Shown: positions 28,701-38,488 of the stretch, piece by piece | Layout of the letters: the number at the start of each line of letters is the position of its first letter | Numbering within the stretch: position 1 is the stretch's first letter | Origin: Arthrospira sp. PCC 9108 | Lineage (GTDB): Bacteria > Cyanobacteriota > Cyanobacteriia > Cyanobacteriales > Microcoleaceae | Assembly (NCBI GenBank): GCA_016745315.1 | Contig: CP066886.1 | Coordinates: 1,953,501 to 2,017,500, forward strand | DNA: 64,000 nt | Reading direction: 5' to 3' | Translations under genes and position numbers: made by a program | The notes under the pieces: model-generated | The model's database searches: none | What the model was told of the DNA's origin: nothing | The model's input: only the letters and a program-made list of their open reading frames with translations

Positions 28701-31700
28701 ATGGCAAGCAACTCATCATATACGCCGACAGAATTAGAAAGCGCGATTATTAGAGAGCCGTTATTAGTAACAGTAGAAACAACGGTGAGGGAAGCGATCG
28801 CGCTGATGAGTGAAAGTCGCACCAGTTGTAGTATATCATCAAAAGCCAGTGTTCTATTAGAGGAAGTTTATGGAGAGGCGCGTTCCAGTTGTGTCTTGGT
28901 AGTAGAAGGGGAGCAATTAGTAGGTATTCTGACTCAGGGAGATATCATCCGACTCTGTACAGAAAAAAGACCCTTAGAGCAGTTATTGGTAGGGGAAGTC
29001 ATGACCGCCTCAGTATTAAGCTGGAGGGAGTCAGAATTGAGCAACTTTTTTGAAGTGATTGATTTGCTGAGGAAAAATCAAATCTGCCACCTACCGCTAG
29101 TGGATGATAGCGATCGCCTAGTAGGGTTAATAACCCATGAAACTCTGCGTTATATTAGCCACCCCATAGACCTGCTGAGATTACGAACGGTAGAAGAGGT
29201 AATGACAACAGAGGTTATTTGTGCTAGTCCTGAGAGTAACCTGCTAGAAATTGCCTGTTTAATGACACAATACCGGGTCAATTGTGTAGTTTTAGTAGAA
29301 ACCGATTTCGTGAACAATTCAACGGATGTCAATGTTCCGGTCGGGATCCTGACCGAGGGAGATATTGTCAAGTTTAATACCTTCTGCTTAGACTTAGAAA
29401 ACTATAGCAGTCAACAGTTAATGAGTACCCCAGTGTTCTCGGTAGCAAAAAATGAGAATCTGTGGAGAATTCATGAGTTGATGTCATCCCAATATATCCG
29501 GCGAGTTCTAGTGACAGGTTCCCATGGTGAACTGTTAGGGATAGTGACCCAAACCAGTATGCTAAAAGTGCTAAATCCTCTGGAACTGTATAAAATGACG
29601 GAGATTTTAGAGGGTCGCATATCGGAGTTGAAATTAGAAAAAATTAGGCTTTTAGAAAATCAGGCGCACCAGCTAGATGAGCAGGTCAAAAAACGGACTT
29701 TAGAACTAGAACAGGCGCACCATAGAGAACAACTGGTATTTGAGATTACCACCCGGATTAGGTCTTGGTTAAATTTACCGGAAATTTTGGATGAAACGGT
29801 TAAACAAGTCCGCATTTTGTTAAATTGTGATCGGGTGTTAATCTACCAATTTAAGGCAGATTTTAGCGGTGATATCGTAGCGGAATCAGTAGTCGAACCC
29901 TATACATCCTGTTTCGATAAAAATATTAAAGATACCTGTTTTGAGGACAACCTATCAATCTATCAAGACGGAGATATTTTCGTAGCAGCAGATATTGATC
30001 AGGTGGGATTAAGTGAGTGTCATTTATCTCTGTTAAAACAATTGGAAGTGCGAGCGAATTTAGTAGTTCCTATTGTTTTATCTAACCATGAAGCGGAAAG
30101 CCCATCTCAGAGTTTGTGGGGTTTATTTGCGATTCATCAATGCAGTAATACGCGGCTGTGGTCATCAGAAGAAATCCAGATGGTGCAACAGTTGGCGCTA
30201 CAGGTAGCGATCGCTATTCAACAAGCGATCGCCTACGATGAATTACAAAAGGAACTACAAGAACGCCAAAAAATTCAAACCTATTTACAAGAAACAGAAG
30301 AACGTTATGCGACTCTGACAGATTTAATCCCGGTGGGAGTTTTTCGGACGGATAAGGAGGGTGATTGTATCTATGTGAATGAGGAATATTGTCAGATGAC
30401 GGGACGTATTCCTGGGGAAACAATTGGTTTATCTTGGCAAATTTCTGTACATCCTGAAGATAGCGATCGCATTAATGAAGCCTGGAAACAGACTCAAGCA
30501 AATCATCACCCATTTAAGGAAGAATATCGTTTAGAAGCCGGGGAAAATCAGTTGTGGGTGTTTGGTCAAATTGTCCCGGAATTTAGTGTAGAAGAAACAG
30601 TAAATGGCTATGTTGGTACTATTACAGATATTAGCGAACAGAAAGCGGCACTTTGTGAACGGGAAAAAGCGGAAACCGCATTACAAGATCTTAATCAATC
30701 TTTAGAAGCGACGGTCAAACAGCGAACCCAGGAACTTTCTCACCTAAGCGATCGCCTACAATTAGCGATTAAGTCAGCCCAAATGGGAATTTGGGATTGG
30801 GATATTTCTCAGAATCATCTAACCTGGGATGATCAGATGTATAAAATTTATGGAGTCTCACCTTTAGAGTGTCCCCAGACAGTGGAATTATGGAAAAACT
30901 CCCTACACCCAGAAGACGCTGAATTAACTCAGGCAATTTTACAGGAAAGTCTGCGAGGGGAAAGGGAATTTAATCCAGAATTTCGGATTGTACGTCCTGA
31001 CGGTTCTATAGTTTTTATTAAAGCAAATGCTCTAATTATTCGCAACCCCGAAGGAGAACCTCAAAGGATGATCGGTACTAATGTTGATATTACCGAGAGT
31101 AAACAAGCCGAGTCCGACCGCCAACAATTACTAAGGGAGTTATCAGATCTAAAGTTAGCCATAGACCATTCAGCGATCGTCGCTGTTACTGATGCTAGTG
31201 GAGTGATTACCTACGCCAATAATCGCTTCTGTGAAATTTCCGGTTATTCCCAGGAAGAATTAATCGGTAAAACCCATCGTATCATTAACTCAGGATACCA
31301 TCCCCATAGTTTTTTCACGAATTTATGGCGGACTATTTCTAGTGGTAAAGTTTGGCATGGAGAAATTTGTAATCGCTCTAAAAATGGTTTTATTTACTGG
31401 ACGGAAAGTACCATTGTTCCTTTTTTAAATTCCCAGAAAAAAGTCTCTCAATATTTAGCTATTCGCTTTGATATTACCGCTCGTAAACAGGCGGAAGCTA
31501 GACTATTAGACTATTCCCATGAAATTGAAGACCTATATAATAAGGCTCCCTGTGGCTATCATTCCCTCGATGCTGAGGGTCGCTATGTCAAGATTAATGA
31601 TACGGAACTGCAATGGTTAGGATACTCGCGTGAACAATTACTTGGGAGACGTTTAGCAGATTTTCTCACCCCTGAAAGTGGAGAGATATTTGAGAGTAAT

Positions 31701-34037
31701 TTTGAGTTATTTAAACAGCAAGGATATCTCAAAGATCTGTTGCTGGAGATGATTAGTAGTAATGGTCATGTTTTCCCGGTACTATTGAATTCTAGCGCCG
31801 TTTATAATCCCCAAGGTGAATATCTTTATAGTCGTTCAACTTTATTTGATATTACCGACCTAAAATCGGCGCAAATAGCCTTACAAAAAAACCATAATCT
31901 CCTCCAGTCAATTACTATCGCACAATCCCAGTTTATAACATCCGAAAATCGCCTAACTATTTTTGAGGGTTTACTTAGCAGCTTGCTAACTTTAACTGAT
32001 AGTGAATATGGCTTTATTGGCGAGGTAATGTTCCGAGATAATGGGGGAGCAACCATGGAAGAAACTTTCCTCAAAATTCGGGGAGTTCCTTATCTAAAAA
32101 CCCATAGCATAAGTAATGTGGCTTGGGATGAAGCCACGGAGAAATTTTATCAAGAAAACCATGAAAAAGGCATGGAATTTGATAATATGAATACCTTATT
32201 TGGGGCGGTAATTATGACCGGGAAACCTGTTATAGCTAACAGTCCTAGCAGCGACCCACGCCGGGGAGGGACTCCTAATGGTCATCCGCCTTTAAATAGT
32301 TTTTTGGGGTTGCCGTTTTTTAGCGGTTCTACCATGGTGGGAATAGTGGGAATTGCCAATAAACCAGGTGGCTATCATGAGGAAATGATTGATGATTTAC
32401 AAGCCTTTTTAGTGACCTGCGGCAATTTAATTGAAGGGTATCGTTTACACAGGAAAAGAAATGAGGCGGAAGAGGCTAAGAAGGCGGCTGAACAGGAAAT
32501 TGCTAAACAGTTGGCGAGTATTGAAGCGGCGGGGGATGGTATTGGCATTGTTCAGGATGATTTGTATCAGTATGTAAATCACGCTCATTTGGTTATGTTT
32601 GGTTATTCTGAACCTGAAGATTTAGTGGGTCATAGTTGGAGAAAAATCTATTCTCCTACAGAAATTCAACGCTTTGAAAATGAGGTTTTCCCGATTTTAA
32701 TGCGCGATCGCTACTGGACTGGAGAAGCGATCGCCACTCGTCAAGACGGGACGAGTTTTGCGGAAGAATTATCTCTGACCCTAACGGAAGATAAGCTGTT
32801 AATTTGTGTCTGTCGAGATATTAGCGATCGCCAAGAAACCGAAGCCAAATTGCGCCAGACTAATCAGGAATTGATGCGCGCTACCCGTCTGAAAGATGAG
32901 TTTCTCGCCAATATGAGTCATGAACTACGCACCCCCCTTAATGCTATTTTAGGAATGACCGAGGGTATGCAAGAAGAGGTATTTGGTACTGTAGGCGATC
33001 GGCAAAAACAAGCATTACAAACTATTGAACGCAGCGCCAGCCATCTCCTGGAATTAATTAACGATATTTTAGACCTGGCTAAAATTGAAGCCGGGGAAAT
33101 GAAACTAGACCTTAATTATACTTCGATTCGCCCCCTGTGTCAATCTAGTATAGCTTTTATTAAGCAGCAAGCCTTTAAAAAAGGGATTTCCATTAATGTA
33201 CAAATTCCCCAAGCCTTACCAGACTTATATATTGATGAACGCCGCCTGCGTCAAGTGTTAATTAACCTCCTCAATAACGCGGTTAAATTCACCCCATCCC
33301 GAGGTAAAATCAGCCTGGAAGTTAAGTTACAGCCACCCCCGATAGACAGCGATAAATCCCGAGTCCGTTTTGCTGTGATTGATACGGGAATTGGTATTAA
33401 TGAAGAACAATTATCAAAACTGTTTAAACCCTTTACTCAAATTGATAGTGCGCTCAACCGTCAATATGAGGGAACAGGTTTAGGATTATCCCTAGTTAAA
33501 CGCATTGTAGAAATGCACGGAGGTACTGTTAATGTGATTAGTAAAGTGGGGTCAGGAAGTCAGTTTATTTTTGAGATTCCTTGTGATGATATCTTAACTG
33601 GAACTAACACCCCCCACCTATCATCTAATACCTCGGAGTTCCTGACGACAACTGAAGAGGTGGCTCAAGTTTCTCCCCTGATTTTAATTGCTGAAGATAA
33701 CGAAGCTAATATCATGAGTTTGTCGAGTTATTTGGGTGCTAAAGGCTACCGTTTAATTATTGCTAAGGACGGTCAACAGGCGATTGATTTAGCACAATCA
33801 GAATCTCCTAATTTAATTCTGATGGATATTCAAATGCCGGGAATAGATGGCTTAGAAGCGATTAAGCGTATCCGCCAAATCCCCACCATGACCGAAGTGC
33901 CAATTATTGCCTTAACCGCCTTGGCTATGACAGGCGATCGCGAAAAATGCCTAGAAGCTGGCGCAAATGATTATGTAGCCAAACCCGTTAAATTAAAACA
34001 ACTCAACGCCAAAATCCAGGAAATTTTAGACTTATAA
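28701..34037 (+). CDS. CBS/GAF/multi-PAS hybrid histidine kinase with receiver
   Basis: 1778 residues, predicted cytoplasmic (no membrane segments). Approximate order: four CBS motifs in two pairs (15-310), coiled coil (310-345), GAF (345-515), PAS at 530-650, 680-800, 815-930 and 940-1050, a second GAF (1065-1250), PAS (1270-1385), HisKA with phospho-His at 1407 in SHELRTPLN, HATPase with GTGLGLSLVKRIVEMHGG, and a C-terminal receiver with phospho-Asp 1709 in LILMDIQMPG. The first GAF resembles those of bilin-binding sensors, but no clear chromophore Cys was verified. The signal is unknown; CBS domains usually bind adenine nucleotides. Confidence 0.93.
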   Translation: MASNSSYTPTELESAIIREPLLVTVETTVREAIALMSESRTSCSISSKASVLLEEVYGEARSSCVLVVEGEQLVGILTQGDIIRLCTEKRPLEQLLVGEVMTASVLSWRESELSNFFEVIDLLRKNQICHLPLVDDSDRLVGLITHETLRYISHPIDLLRLRTVEEVMTTEVICASPESNLLEIACLMTQYRVNCVVLVETDFVNNSTDVNVPVGILTEGDIVKFNTFCLDLENYSSQQLMSTPVFSVAKNENLWRIHELMSSQYIRRVLVTGSHGELLGIVTQTSMLKVLNPLELYKMTEILEGRISELKLEKIRLLENQAHQLDEQVKKRTLELEQAHHREQLVFEITTRIRSWLNLPEILDETVKQVRILLNCDRVLIYQFKADFSGDIVAESVVEPYTSCFDKNIKDTCFEDNLSIYQDGDIFVAADIDQVGLSECHLSLLKQLEVRANLVVPIVLSNHEAESPSQSLWGLFAIHQCSNTRLWSSEEIQMVQQLALQVAIAIQQAIAYDELQKELQERQKIQTYLQETEERYATLTDLIPVGVFRTDKEGDCIYVNEEYCQMTGRIPGETIGLSWQISVHPEDSDRINEAWKQTQANHHPFKEEYRLEAGENQLWVFGQIVPEFSVEETVNGYVGTITDISEQKAALCEREKAETALQDLNQSLEATVKQRTQELSHLSDRLQLAIKSAQMGIWDWDISQNHLTWDDQMYKIYGVSPLECPQTVELWKNSLHPEDAELTQAILQESLRGEREFNPEFRIVRPDGSIVFIKANALIIRNPEGEPQRMIGTNVDITESKQAESDRQQLLRELSDLKLAIDHSAIVAVTDASGVITYANNRFCEISGYSQEELIGKTHRIINSGYHPHSFFTNLWRTISSGKVWHGEICNRSKNGFIYWTESTIVPFLNSQKKVSQYLAIRFDITARKQAEARLLDYSHEIEDLYNKAPCGYHSLDAEGRYVKINDTELQWLGYSREQLLGRRLADFLTPESGEIFESNFELFKQQGYLKDLLLEMISSNGHVFPVLLNSSAVYNPQGEYLYSRSTLFDITDLKSAQIALQKNHNLLQSITIAQSQFITSENRLTIFEGLLSSLLTLTDSEYGFIGEVMFRDNGGATMEETFLKIRGVPYLKTHSISNVAWDEATEKFYQENHEKGMEFDNMNTLFGAVIMTGKPVIANSPSSDPRRGGTPNGHPPLNSFLGLPFFSGSTMVGIVGIANKPGGYHEEMIDDLQAFLVTCGNLIEGYRLHRKRNEAEEAKKAAEQEIAKQLASIEAAGDGIGIVQDDLYQYVNHAHLVMFGYSEPEDLVGHSWRKIYSPTEIQRFENEVFPILMRDRYWTGEAIATRQDGTSFAEELSLTLTEDKLLICVCRDISDRQETEAKLRQTNQELMRATRLKDEFLANMSHELRTPLNAILGMTEGMQEEVFGTVGDRQKQALQTIERSASHLLELINDILDLAKIEAGEMKLDLNYTSIRPLCQSSIAFIKQQAFKKGISINVQIPQALPDLYIDERRLRQVLINLLNNAVKFTPSRGKISLEVKLQPPPIDSDKSRVRFAVIDTGIGINEEQLSKLFKPFTQIDSALNRQYEGTGLGLSLVKRIVEMHGGTVNVISKVGSGSQFIFEIPCDDILTGTNTPHLSSNTSEFLTTTEEVAQVSPLILIAEDNEANIMSLSSYLGAKGYRLIIAKDGQQAIDLAQSESPNLILMDIQMPGIDGLEAIKRIRQIPTMTEVPIIALTALAMTGDREKCLEAGANDYVAKPVKLKQLNAKIQEILDL

Positions 34038-34071
34038 TTGGAGACTTATAATTGATGCAGCATTCAGGAAT

Positions 34072-35301
34072 ATGAAACTATTGTGTTTAAGTAATGGTCA
34101 CGGGGAAGATATCATCGCTGTCAGAATACTGCAACATCTGCGAAAACGAGTTAATAACCTAGCCGCTTTACCCTTAGTAGGGGAAGGGAAAGCCTATCAG
34201 CAATTACCGGATATTCCGATTATTGGTAGAGTCCAAAAAATGCCCTCTGGGGGATTTATTTATATGGACGGTTCCCAACTCCTGGGAGATTTAAAGGGGG
34301 GGTTATTACAGTTATTATATTCCCAGGTGCAGACGGTGCGCCAGTGGGGGAAAGAGGGGGGATTTATTTTGGCGGTGGGGGATATTGTACCCCTATTTTT
34401 AGCCTGGTTAAGTGGCGCAGAATATGCTTTTGTGGGGACGGCAAAATCTGAATATTATTTGCGGGATGAAAACGGCAAGTTATCTCGCCAGTCCTGGTGG
34501 CAAAAATGGGAGGGGTGGTCAGGTTCGGTATATTTACCCTGGGAACGTTGGTTAATGACTCATCGTCGTTGTCGGGGGGTGTTTCCCCGCGATGGACTGA
34601 CGACGGAAACTCTGCAAAAGTGGTCAATTCCGGCTGTTGATTTGGGTAATCCGATGATGGATAATTTGGAACCTGGGGGAATTATTGCGCCGTCGCCACC
34701 AGGTGTGTTAAACTTGACTTTATTACCGGGTTCTCGTAGTCCAGAAGCCTATGAGAATTGGCGGTTAATTCTAGCAGCAGTATCGCAGCTAAAAATATCA
34801 CCCCTCCGGTGTTTGGCTGCGATCGCACCTAGTTTGGATTTAGACCCCTTCTGTGAGGTCCTCCAAGCTACTGGGTGGGATAAAGTGCATGGTCATAGCA
34901 GCAAGGAACAACAATTGTTTCAGCGTGGCGATGATATCACTATGGTGCTGACCCGTGAGGGGTTTAATGATTGTCTCGACCTGGGAGATATGGCGATCGC
35001 CATGGCGGGGACGGCTACGGAACAGTTTGTCGGTCTGGGAAAACCAGCGATCGCTATTCCCGGAAAGGGTCCCCAATTTACGCCAGCTTTTGCTGAAGCA
35101 CAAAGTCGCCTACTCGGTCCGTCACTAATTCTCGCTGAAAATCCCCAAGCAGTGGCAGGAGTGGTGCGATCGCTTCTACAGGACCCCCCACAACTAGCCA
35201 CTATTGCCGTTAATGGTCGCCGCCGTCTCGGTGAAGCCGGGGCAGGCGATCGGATTGCTGACTATCTCATATCAAAAATTTTCCCAAATGTCAAGGGTTA
35301 G
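34072..35301 (+). CDS. LpxB-like protein (TIGR03492 family)
   Basis: 409 residues starting MKLLCLSNGHGEDIIAVRIL. It matches the cyanobacterial family annotated as lipid-A-disaccharide synthase-related, with a glycosyltransferase-B fold: SNGHGED at the N-terminus, ALPLVGEGKAYQ, LLPGSRSPEAYENW as start of the C-terminal domain, and AMAGTATEQFVGLGKPAIAIPGKGPQF as the donor-binding region. Real lipid A synthesis is not certain for this family. It starts 34 bp after the kinase gene and overlaps the end of the convergent galE by 4 bp. Confidence 0.88.
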   Translation: MKLLCLSNGHGEDIIAVRILQHLRKRVNNLAALPLVGEGKAYQQLPDIPIIGRVQKMPSGGFIYMDGSQLLGDLKGGLLQLLYSQVQTVRQWGKEGGFILAVGDIVPLFLAWLSGAEYAFVGTAKSEYYLRDENGKLSRQSWWQKWEGWSGSVYLPWERWLMTHRRCRGVFPRDGLTTETLQKWSIPAVDLGNPMMDNLEPGGIIAPSPPGVLNLTLLPGSRSPEAYENWRLILAAVSQLKISPLRCLAAIAPSLDLDPFCEVLQATGWDKVHGHSSKEQQLFQRGDDITMVLTREGFNDCLDLGDMAIAMAGTATEQFVGLGKPAIAIPGKGPQFTPAFAEAQSRLLGPSLILAENPQAVAGVVRSLLQDPPQLATIAVNGRRRLGEAGAGDRIADYLISKIFPNVKG

Positions 35302-36296
35302 CCATGACGTTTTTGATGCCACTGCCAAGCATGGCTAATGATATCGTGAATTTGGGAATATTGAGGATTCCAGCCTAAGATTTGCTGGGCTTTTTCGCTA
35401 GTTCCCACTAAACTGGGGGGGTCTCCGGGGCGGCGATCGCATTCTACCGTTTTAATCTCTCGTCCCGTGATTTCCCTGGCGCTTTCAATCACTTCTTTAA
35501 CCGAGAAACCCTTACCATTTCCGAGGTTAAAAAACTCAGTTTTCCCCCCCGAAAATAGATGTTGTAACCCCAAAACATGAGCATCTGCTAAATCACTCAC
35601 ATGGATATAATCGCGGATACAAGTACCGTCAGGAGTCGGATAATCAGTCCCAAAAATAGAGATATGATCCCGTTTTCCTAGGGCTGTAAATAACGTGAGG
35701 GGGATTAAATGAGTTTCCGGGTCGTGGTCTTCTCCCAGTAATCCATTGGGGTCAGCGCCAGCAGCATTAAAATAGCGAAAACTGACCGATCGCAAATTAT
35801 AAGCCGCGTCAAAATCCGCCAAAATTCGTTCAACCATTAGCTTACTCGCGCCATAGGGACTAATGGGATTTTGGGGGTGGTTTTCAGGAATCGGAATAAT
35901 TTGGGGAACCCCGTAGGTCGCACAGGTAGAAGAAAACACAAATTTATCAATTCCCGCTGAGTTCATCGCCGCCAAAAGGGTGAGAGTTCCCACCACATTA
36001 TTACGATAATATTTCTCAGGATTAGTTACCGACTCTCCCACATAAGCATAGGCGGCGAAGTGCATTACCGCGTCAATTTTCCGGCTAGAAAATAGCTGAT
36101 CTAATAAAAGGCGATCGTTAGTATCTCCCTCGATTAATTCCACCTTCAGCACATTTTCCACCAATTCTTGATGTCCGTAAACCAAATTATCAAGAACTAT
36201 CGGATTATAACCCGCCCGTTGCAAAGCCAACACCCCATGGGAACCAATATAACCCGCCCCTCCTGTAACCAAGACATTTAGCTGATTTTCAGACAC
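35298..36296 (-). CDS. galE: UDP-glucose 4-epimerase
   Basis: 332 residues from the GTG at 36296, chosen because AAAGGA lies 9 nt before it; the frame is open to a TTG at 36326. It is a short-chain dehydrogenase-fold enzyme with NAD-binding VTGGAGYIGSHGVLAL, HFAAYAYVGESVTNP, FSSTCATYG, catalytic YGASK, and FRYFNAAGADP. It interconverts UDP-glucose and UDP-galactose for envelope polysaccharides and galactolipids. The upstream small zinc-ribbon gene ends about 26 bp before this start, so the two may be co-transcribed. Confidence 0.96.
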   Translation of the reverse strand: MSENQLNVLVTGGAGYIGSHGVLALQRAGYNPIVLDNLVYGHQELVENVLKVELIEGDTNDRLLLDQLFSSRKIDAVMHFAAYAYVGESVTNPEKYYRNNVVGTLTLLAAMNSAGIDKFVFSSTCATYGVPQIIPIPENHPQNPISPYGASKLMVERILADFDAAYNLRSVSFRYFNAAGADPNGLLGEDHDPETHLIPLTLFTALGKRDHISIFGTDYPTPDGTCIRDYIHVSDLADAHVLGLQHLFSGGKTEFFNLGNGKGFSVKEVIESAREITGREIKTVECDRRPGDPPSLVGTSEKAQQILGWNPQYSQIHDIISHAWQWHQKRHG

Positions 36297-36322
36297 TGTT
36301 AAACATCCTTTAACTGATATTG

Positions 36323-36700
36323 TCAATCTTCTAGGACTCGGGAGGAAACATCAACCGCCTTAACATCAATAGTCCCTGGTGGAGTAAGGCGGGTAAAACG
36401 TCCCTGTTCAATTTGAATAGGTTCACCACAATTCGGACATTGACATTGAGTCTGATTTAGGGCTATAAACTCATGGGAACAGACCGGACAGGAATCCTCA
36501 ATCAAATTCCGGTTTAGCCACCAACGCGCCCCAAACACTAAAATAATGGGGGTGATGACAGCCAGACCAATCAGAATGAGAATCGAGTTTACCAGCCAGC
36601 CCAAACCAACTGAGGCTAGTAAACCCATGATCCCTATAACAACGATCCAATTGCCAATTCCTGACCATTTCAATTGTAGGGTTGGTCGTTCCTGGTTCAC
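36323..36700 (-). CDS. Small membrane protein with a C-terminal zinc ribbon
   Basis: 125 residues. Two hydrophobic helices (about 15-35, WIVVIGIMGLLASVGLGWLV, and 38-58) are followed by a four-Cys zinc ribbon, CPVCSHEF...CQCPNCGEPI. The function is not known to me. It is immediately upstream of galE. Confidence 0.75.
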   Translation of the reverse strand: MNQERPTLQLKWSGIGNWIVVIGIMGLLASVGLGWLVNSILILIGLAVITPIILVFGARWWLNRNLIEDSCPVCSHEFIALNQTQCQCPNCGEPIQIEQGRFTRLTPPGTIDVKAVDVSSRVLED

Positions 36701-36776
36701 AAAATCATCTCCTTGAGAGTTCAGGGCTGCTATTGACCATCAATCTAGCCTCACCCCATTGTAACACCAGAGCCGA

Positions 36777-37391
36777 TTATTTTGTCAAAATCATTAATTG
36801 CTCAATTACCTGAATTAAGCCATTTTCTGTCTGAATATCAGAATCAATACTATGAGACCCTTCAACTGTGATAGTTTCCGAACCCACCTCCACCGGAATC
36901 GACAAATTTTCCTGAGTTGTTAAATATCTATAGATTAACTCCTCCGAGGTCATGGCATCGCTGTCATATCCATCATACCTCATAATCCTAATTAACTGTT
37001 CGATATTATTTCCTTTGAGGAGATTTTCTAAAACCGTCCGGGGGAGTTTAGAAAAGGCTTCATCCGTGGGCGCTAAGATAGTAAACACACCATCTTTTCG
37101 GAGAACATCCATTAATCCCGTCAGTCTTAACACAGTGGCTAAGGTACTAAAACGACCATCATTTAGCAGTAGATTAACCACATCTTGATTAACAGCCCGT
37201 CTAACGCGATCGCTCGGAAATTGGGCAAATTCCCCCAGATTTTCCGATTCCCAATTAAACTGTAATTCTGGGGAACTTTCAGCGATCGCCCTCCCAGTCC
37301 CCACCGACATACTGAGAACCATTCCCATTCCCAGACACACAGCAATTTTTCCCAGATAATTCGTGCCACTACAGATAGCCATATTTTTCAC
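36777..37391 (-). CDS. Secreted fasciclin (FAS1) domain protein
   Basis: 204 residues. A signal peptide (LGKIAVCLGMGMVLSMSVGT, cleavage likely at GRAIA) precedes one FAS1 domain: the H1-type stretch FSTLATVLRLTGLMDVLRKD, then GVFTILAPTDEAFSKLP, and the second conserved region near ENGLIQVIEQLMIL. FAS1 proteins act in adhesion or extracellular matrix binding. The last motif has QVIEQL where many homologues have HVIDxVL. Confidence 0.9.
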   Translation of the reverse strand: MKNMAICSGTNYLGKIAVCLGMGMVLSMSVGTGRAIAESSPELQFNWESENLGEFAQFPSDRVRRAVNQDVVNLLLNDGRFSTLATVLRLTGLMDVLRKDGVFTILAPTDEAFSKLPRTVLENLLKGNNIEQLIRIMRYDGYDSDAMTSEELIYRYLTTQENLSIPVEVGSETITVEGSHSIDSDIQTENGLIQVIEQLMILTK

Positions 37392-37498
37392 TCCCCAATG
37401 AAGCTGATAGTTGATTAATCCATTCTAGTCATCATTACAACAATTATTTCCCCGGTCAGGGATAATTGTCTGCACCCCACCCTGAAAATCTCCACCAT

Positions 37499-37665
37499 TA
37501 GCCGAACTATTAAAATTATAGCTCATCACCCCCCATAGTCAACCCATCATCATTAAGCTGGCTCCCAGTCAAGGTTAAAGTGTCGCTATTAACATTCCTA
37601 ATAGTTGTATTAGTCATCACATCAAGTCAGTTATCAACGGGAACAAAATCGCAGTTATTAACGTC
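37499..37665 (-). pseudogene. Duplicated 3' fragment of the neighbouring metallo-beta-lactamase-fold gene
   Basis: About 165 bp closely match 38503-38668, the last roughly 55 codons of the gene at 38489-39292, with small indels and no start codon. Its distal edge runs into a GGGCGGGTT repeat. It is a dead partial duplicate. Confidence 0.8.
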
Positions 37666-37686
37666 CCCGCCACAGTCTGTAAGGTA

Positions 37687-37740
37687 GGGCGGGTTTATTC
37701 ATCAAGTCGTGAGGATGAGAATTGCCAGCAGAACCCGCCC
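37687..37740. repeat. GGGCGGGTT palindrome-ended repeat, copy 1 of a local trio
   Basis: GGGCGGGTT (37687-37695) and AACCCGCCC (37732-37740) around a 36-bp centre. Nearly identical copies are at 37797 and 38426. The trio flanks the duplicated fragment and the DUF29 gene. Confidence 0.85.
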
Positions 37741-37796
37741 CGACAATTATTAATTATTAATTAATGGGGTGAGGGCTGTAATTCCCCTGTGGGGTA

Positions 37797-37852
37797 GGGC
37801 GGGTTTATTCATCAAGTCGTGAGGAATTGAGAATTGCCAGCAGAACCCGCCC
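37797..37852. repeat. GGGCGGGTT palindrome-ended repeat, copy 2
   Basis: Same ends as copy 1 (37797-37805 and 37844-37852) with a two-base length difference in the centre. Confidence 0.85.
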
Positions 37853-37885
37853 CGACAATTATTAATAGAAGCCATATTACCTTTA

Positions 37886-38317
37886 TTAATAGCTAGATTC
37901 TAAAGTTTCCTCTAAACTAAACGGCGATTCCTTTGGCAAAAAATTTAACTTAATTCCTGTTTCATCGGACGCTTTTAGACGTGCTTTTTGATAACAATCT
38001 TTAAATAATGCTGAAAGTAGAGGTTTCAAACTGGGACTGTCTTCTAACAAACCTTCAATAAAAATGCGTTGTTCTGTCATGGTGCTGCGCCAACTCTCAC
38101 TCCGTTTGGTGGGTTGATAGTACCATTTTAATAAGTGCATTAATAACACAATTAAACGGCTTTTTAATTCCCGTTTTTCACTTCTTCCCATACTTTCAAT
38201 TTCTTCAATCAAATTGGCGATATCAATTTGAGTAAATTGATTTTCTTTTAACTGTTCAGCCGTGATTTGTGTCCAGAGGTAAAAATCTTCTTCATATAAA
38301 TTATTTGATGTTTTCAT
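37886..38317 (-). CDS. DUF29 family protein
   Basis: 143 residues from MKTSNNLYEEDFYLWTQITA (the frame is open 10 codons further). DUF29 landmarks: YEEDFYLWT, IDIANLIEEIESMGRSEKRE, LLMHLLKWYYQPTKRSESW, and the C-terminal LPKESPFSLEE. The family is abundant in filamentous cyanobacteria and its function is unknown. Palindromic repeats lie on both sides, marking a repeat-rich island. Confidence 0.9.
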   Translation of the reverse strand: MKTSNNLYEEDFYLWTQITAEQLKENQFTQIDIANLIEEIESMGRSEKRELKSRLIVLLMHLLKWYYQPTKRSESWRSTMTEQRIFIEGLLEDSPSLKPLLSALFKDCYQKARLKASDETGIKLNFLPKESPFSLEETLESSY

Positions 38318-38425
38318 AGAATACCCATATCCTTGGCGATCGCTCAACCTGCCATATAGCAGTTGCTCAAGTCATAAACTACATTCCGAAGCCCCTTTCT
38401 GGGAGAGTAATTACCCGGTGAGGTA

Positions 38426-38479
38426 GGGCGGGTTTATTAATCAGGTCGTGAGGATGAGAATTGCCAGCAGAACCCGCCC
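38426..38479. repeat. GGGCGGGTT palindrome-ended repeat, copy 3
   Basis: GGGCGGGTT (38426-38434) and AACCCGCCC (38471-38479), 10 bp beyond the stop codon of the metallo-beta-lactamase-fold gene. Confidence 0.85.
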
Positions 38480-38488
38480 AGACAATTA

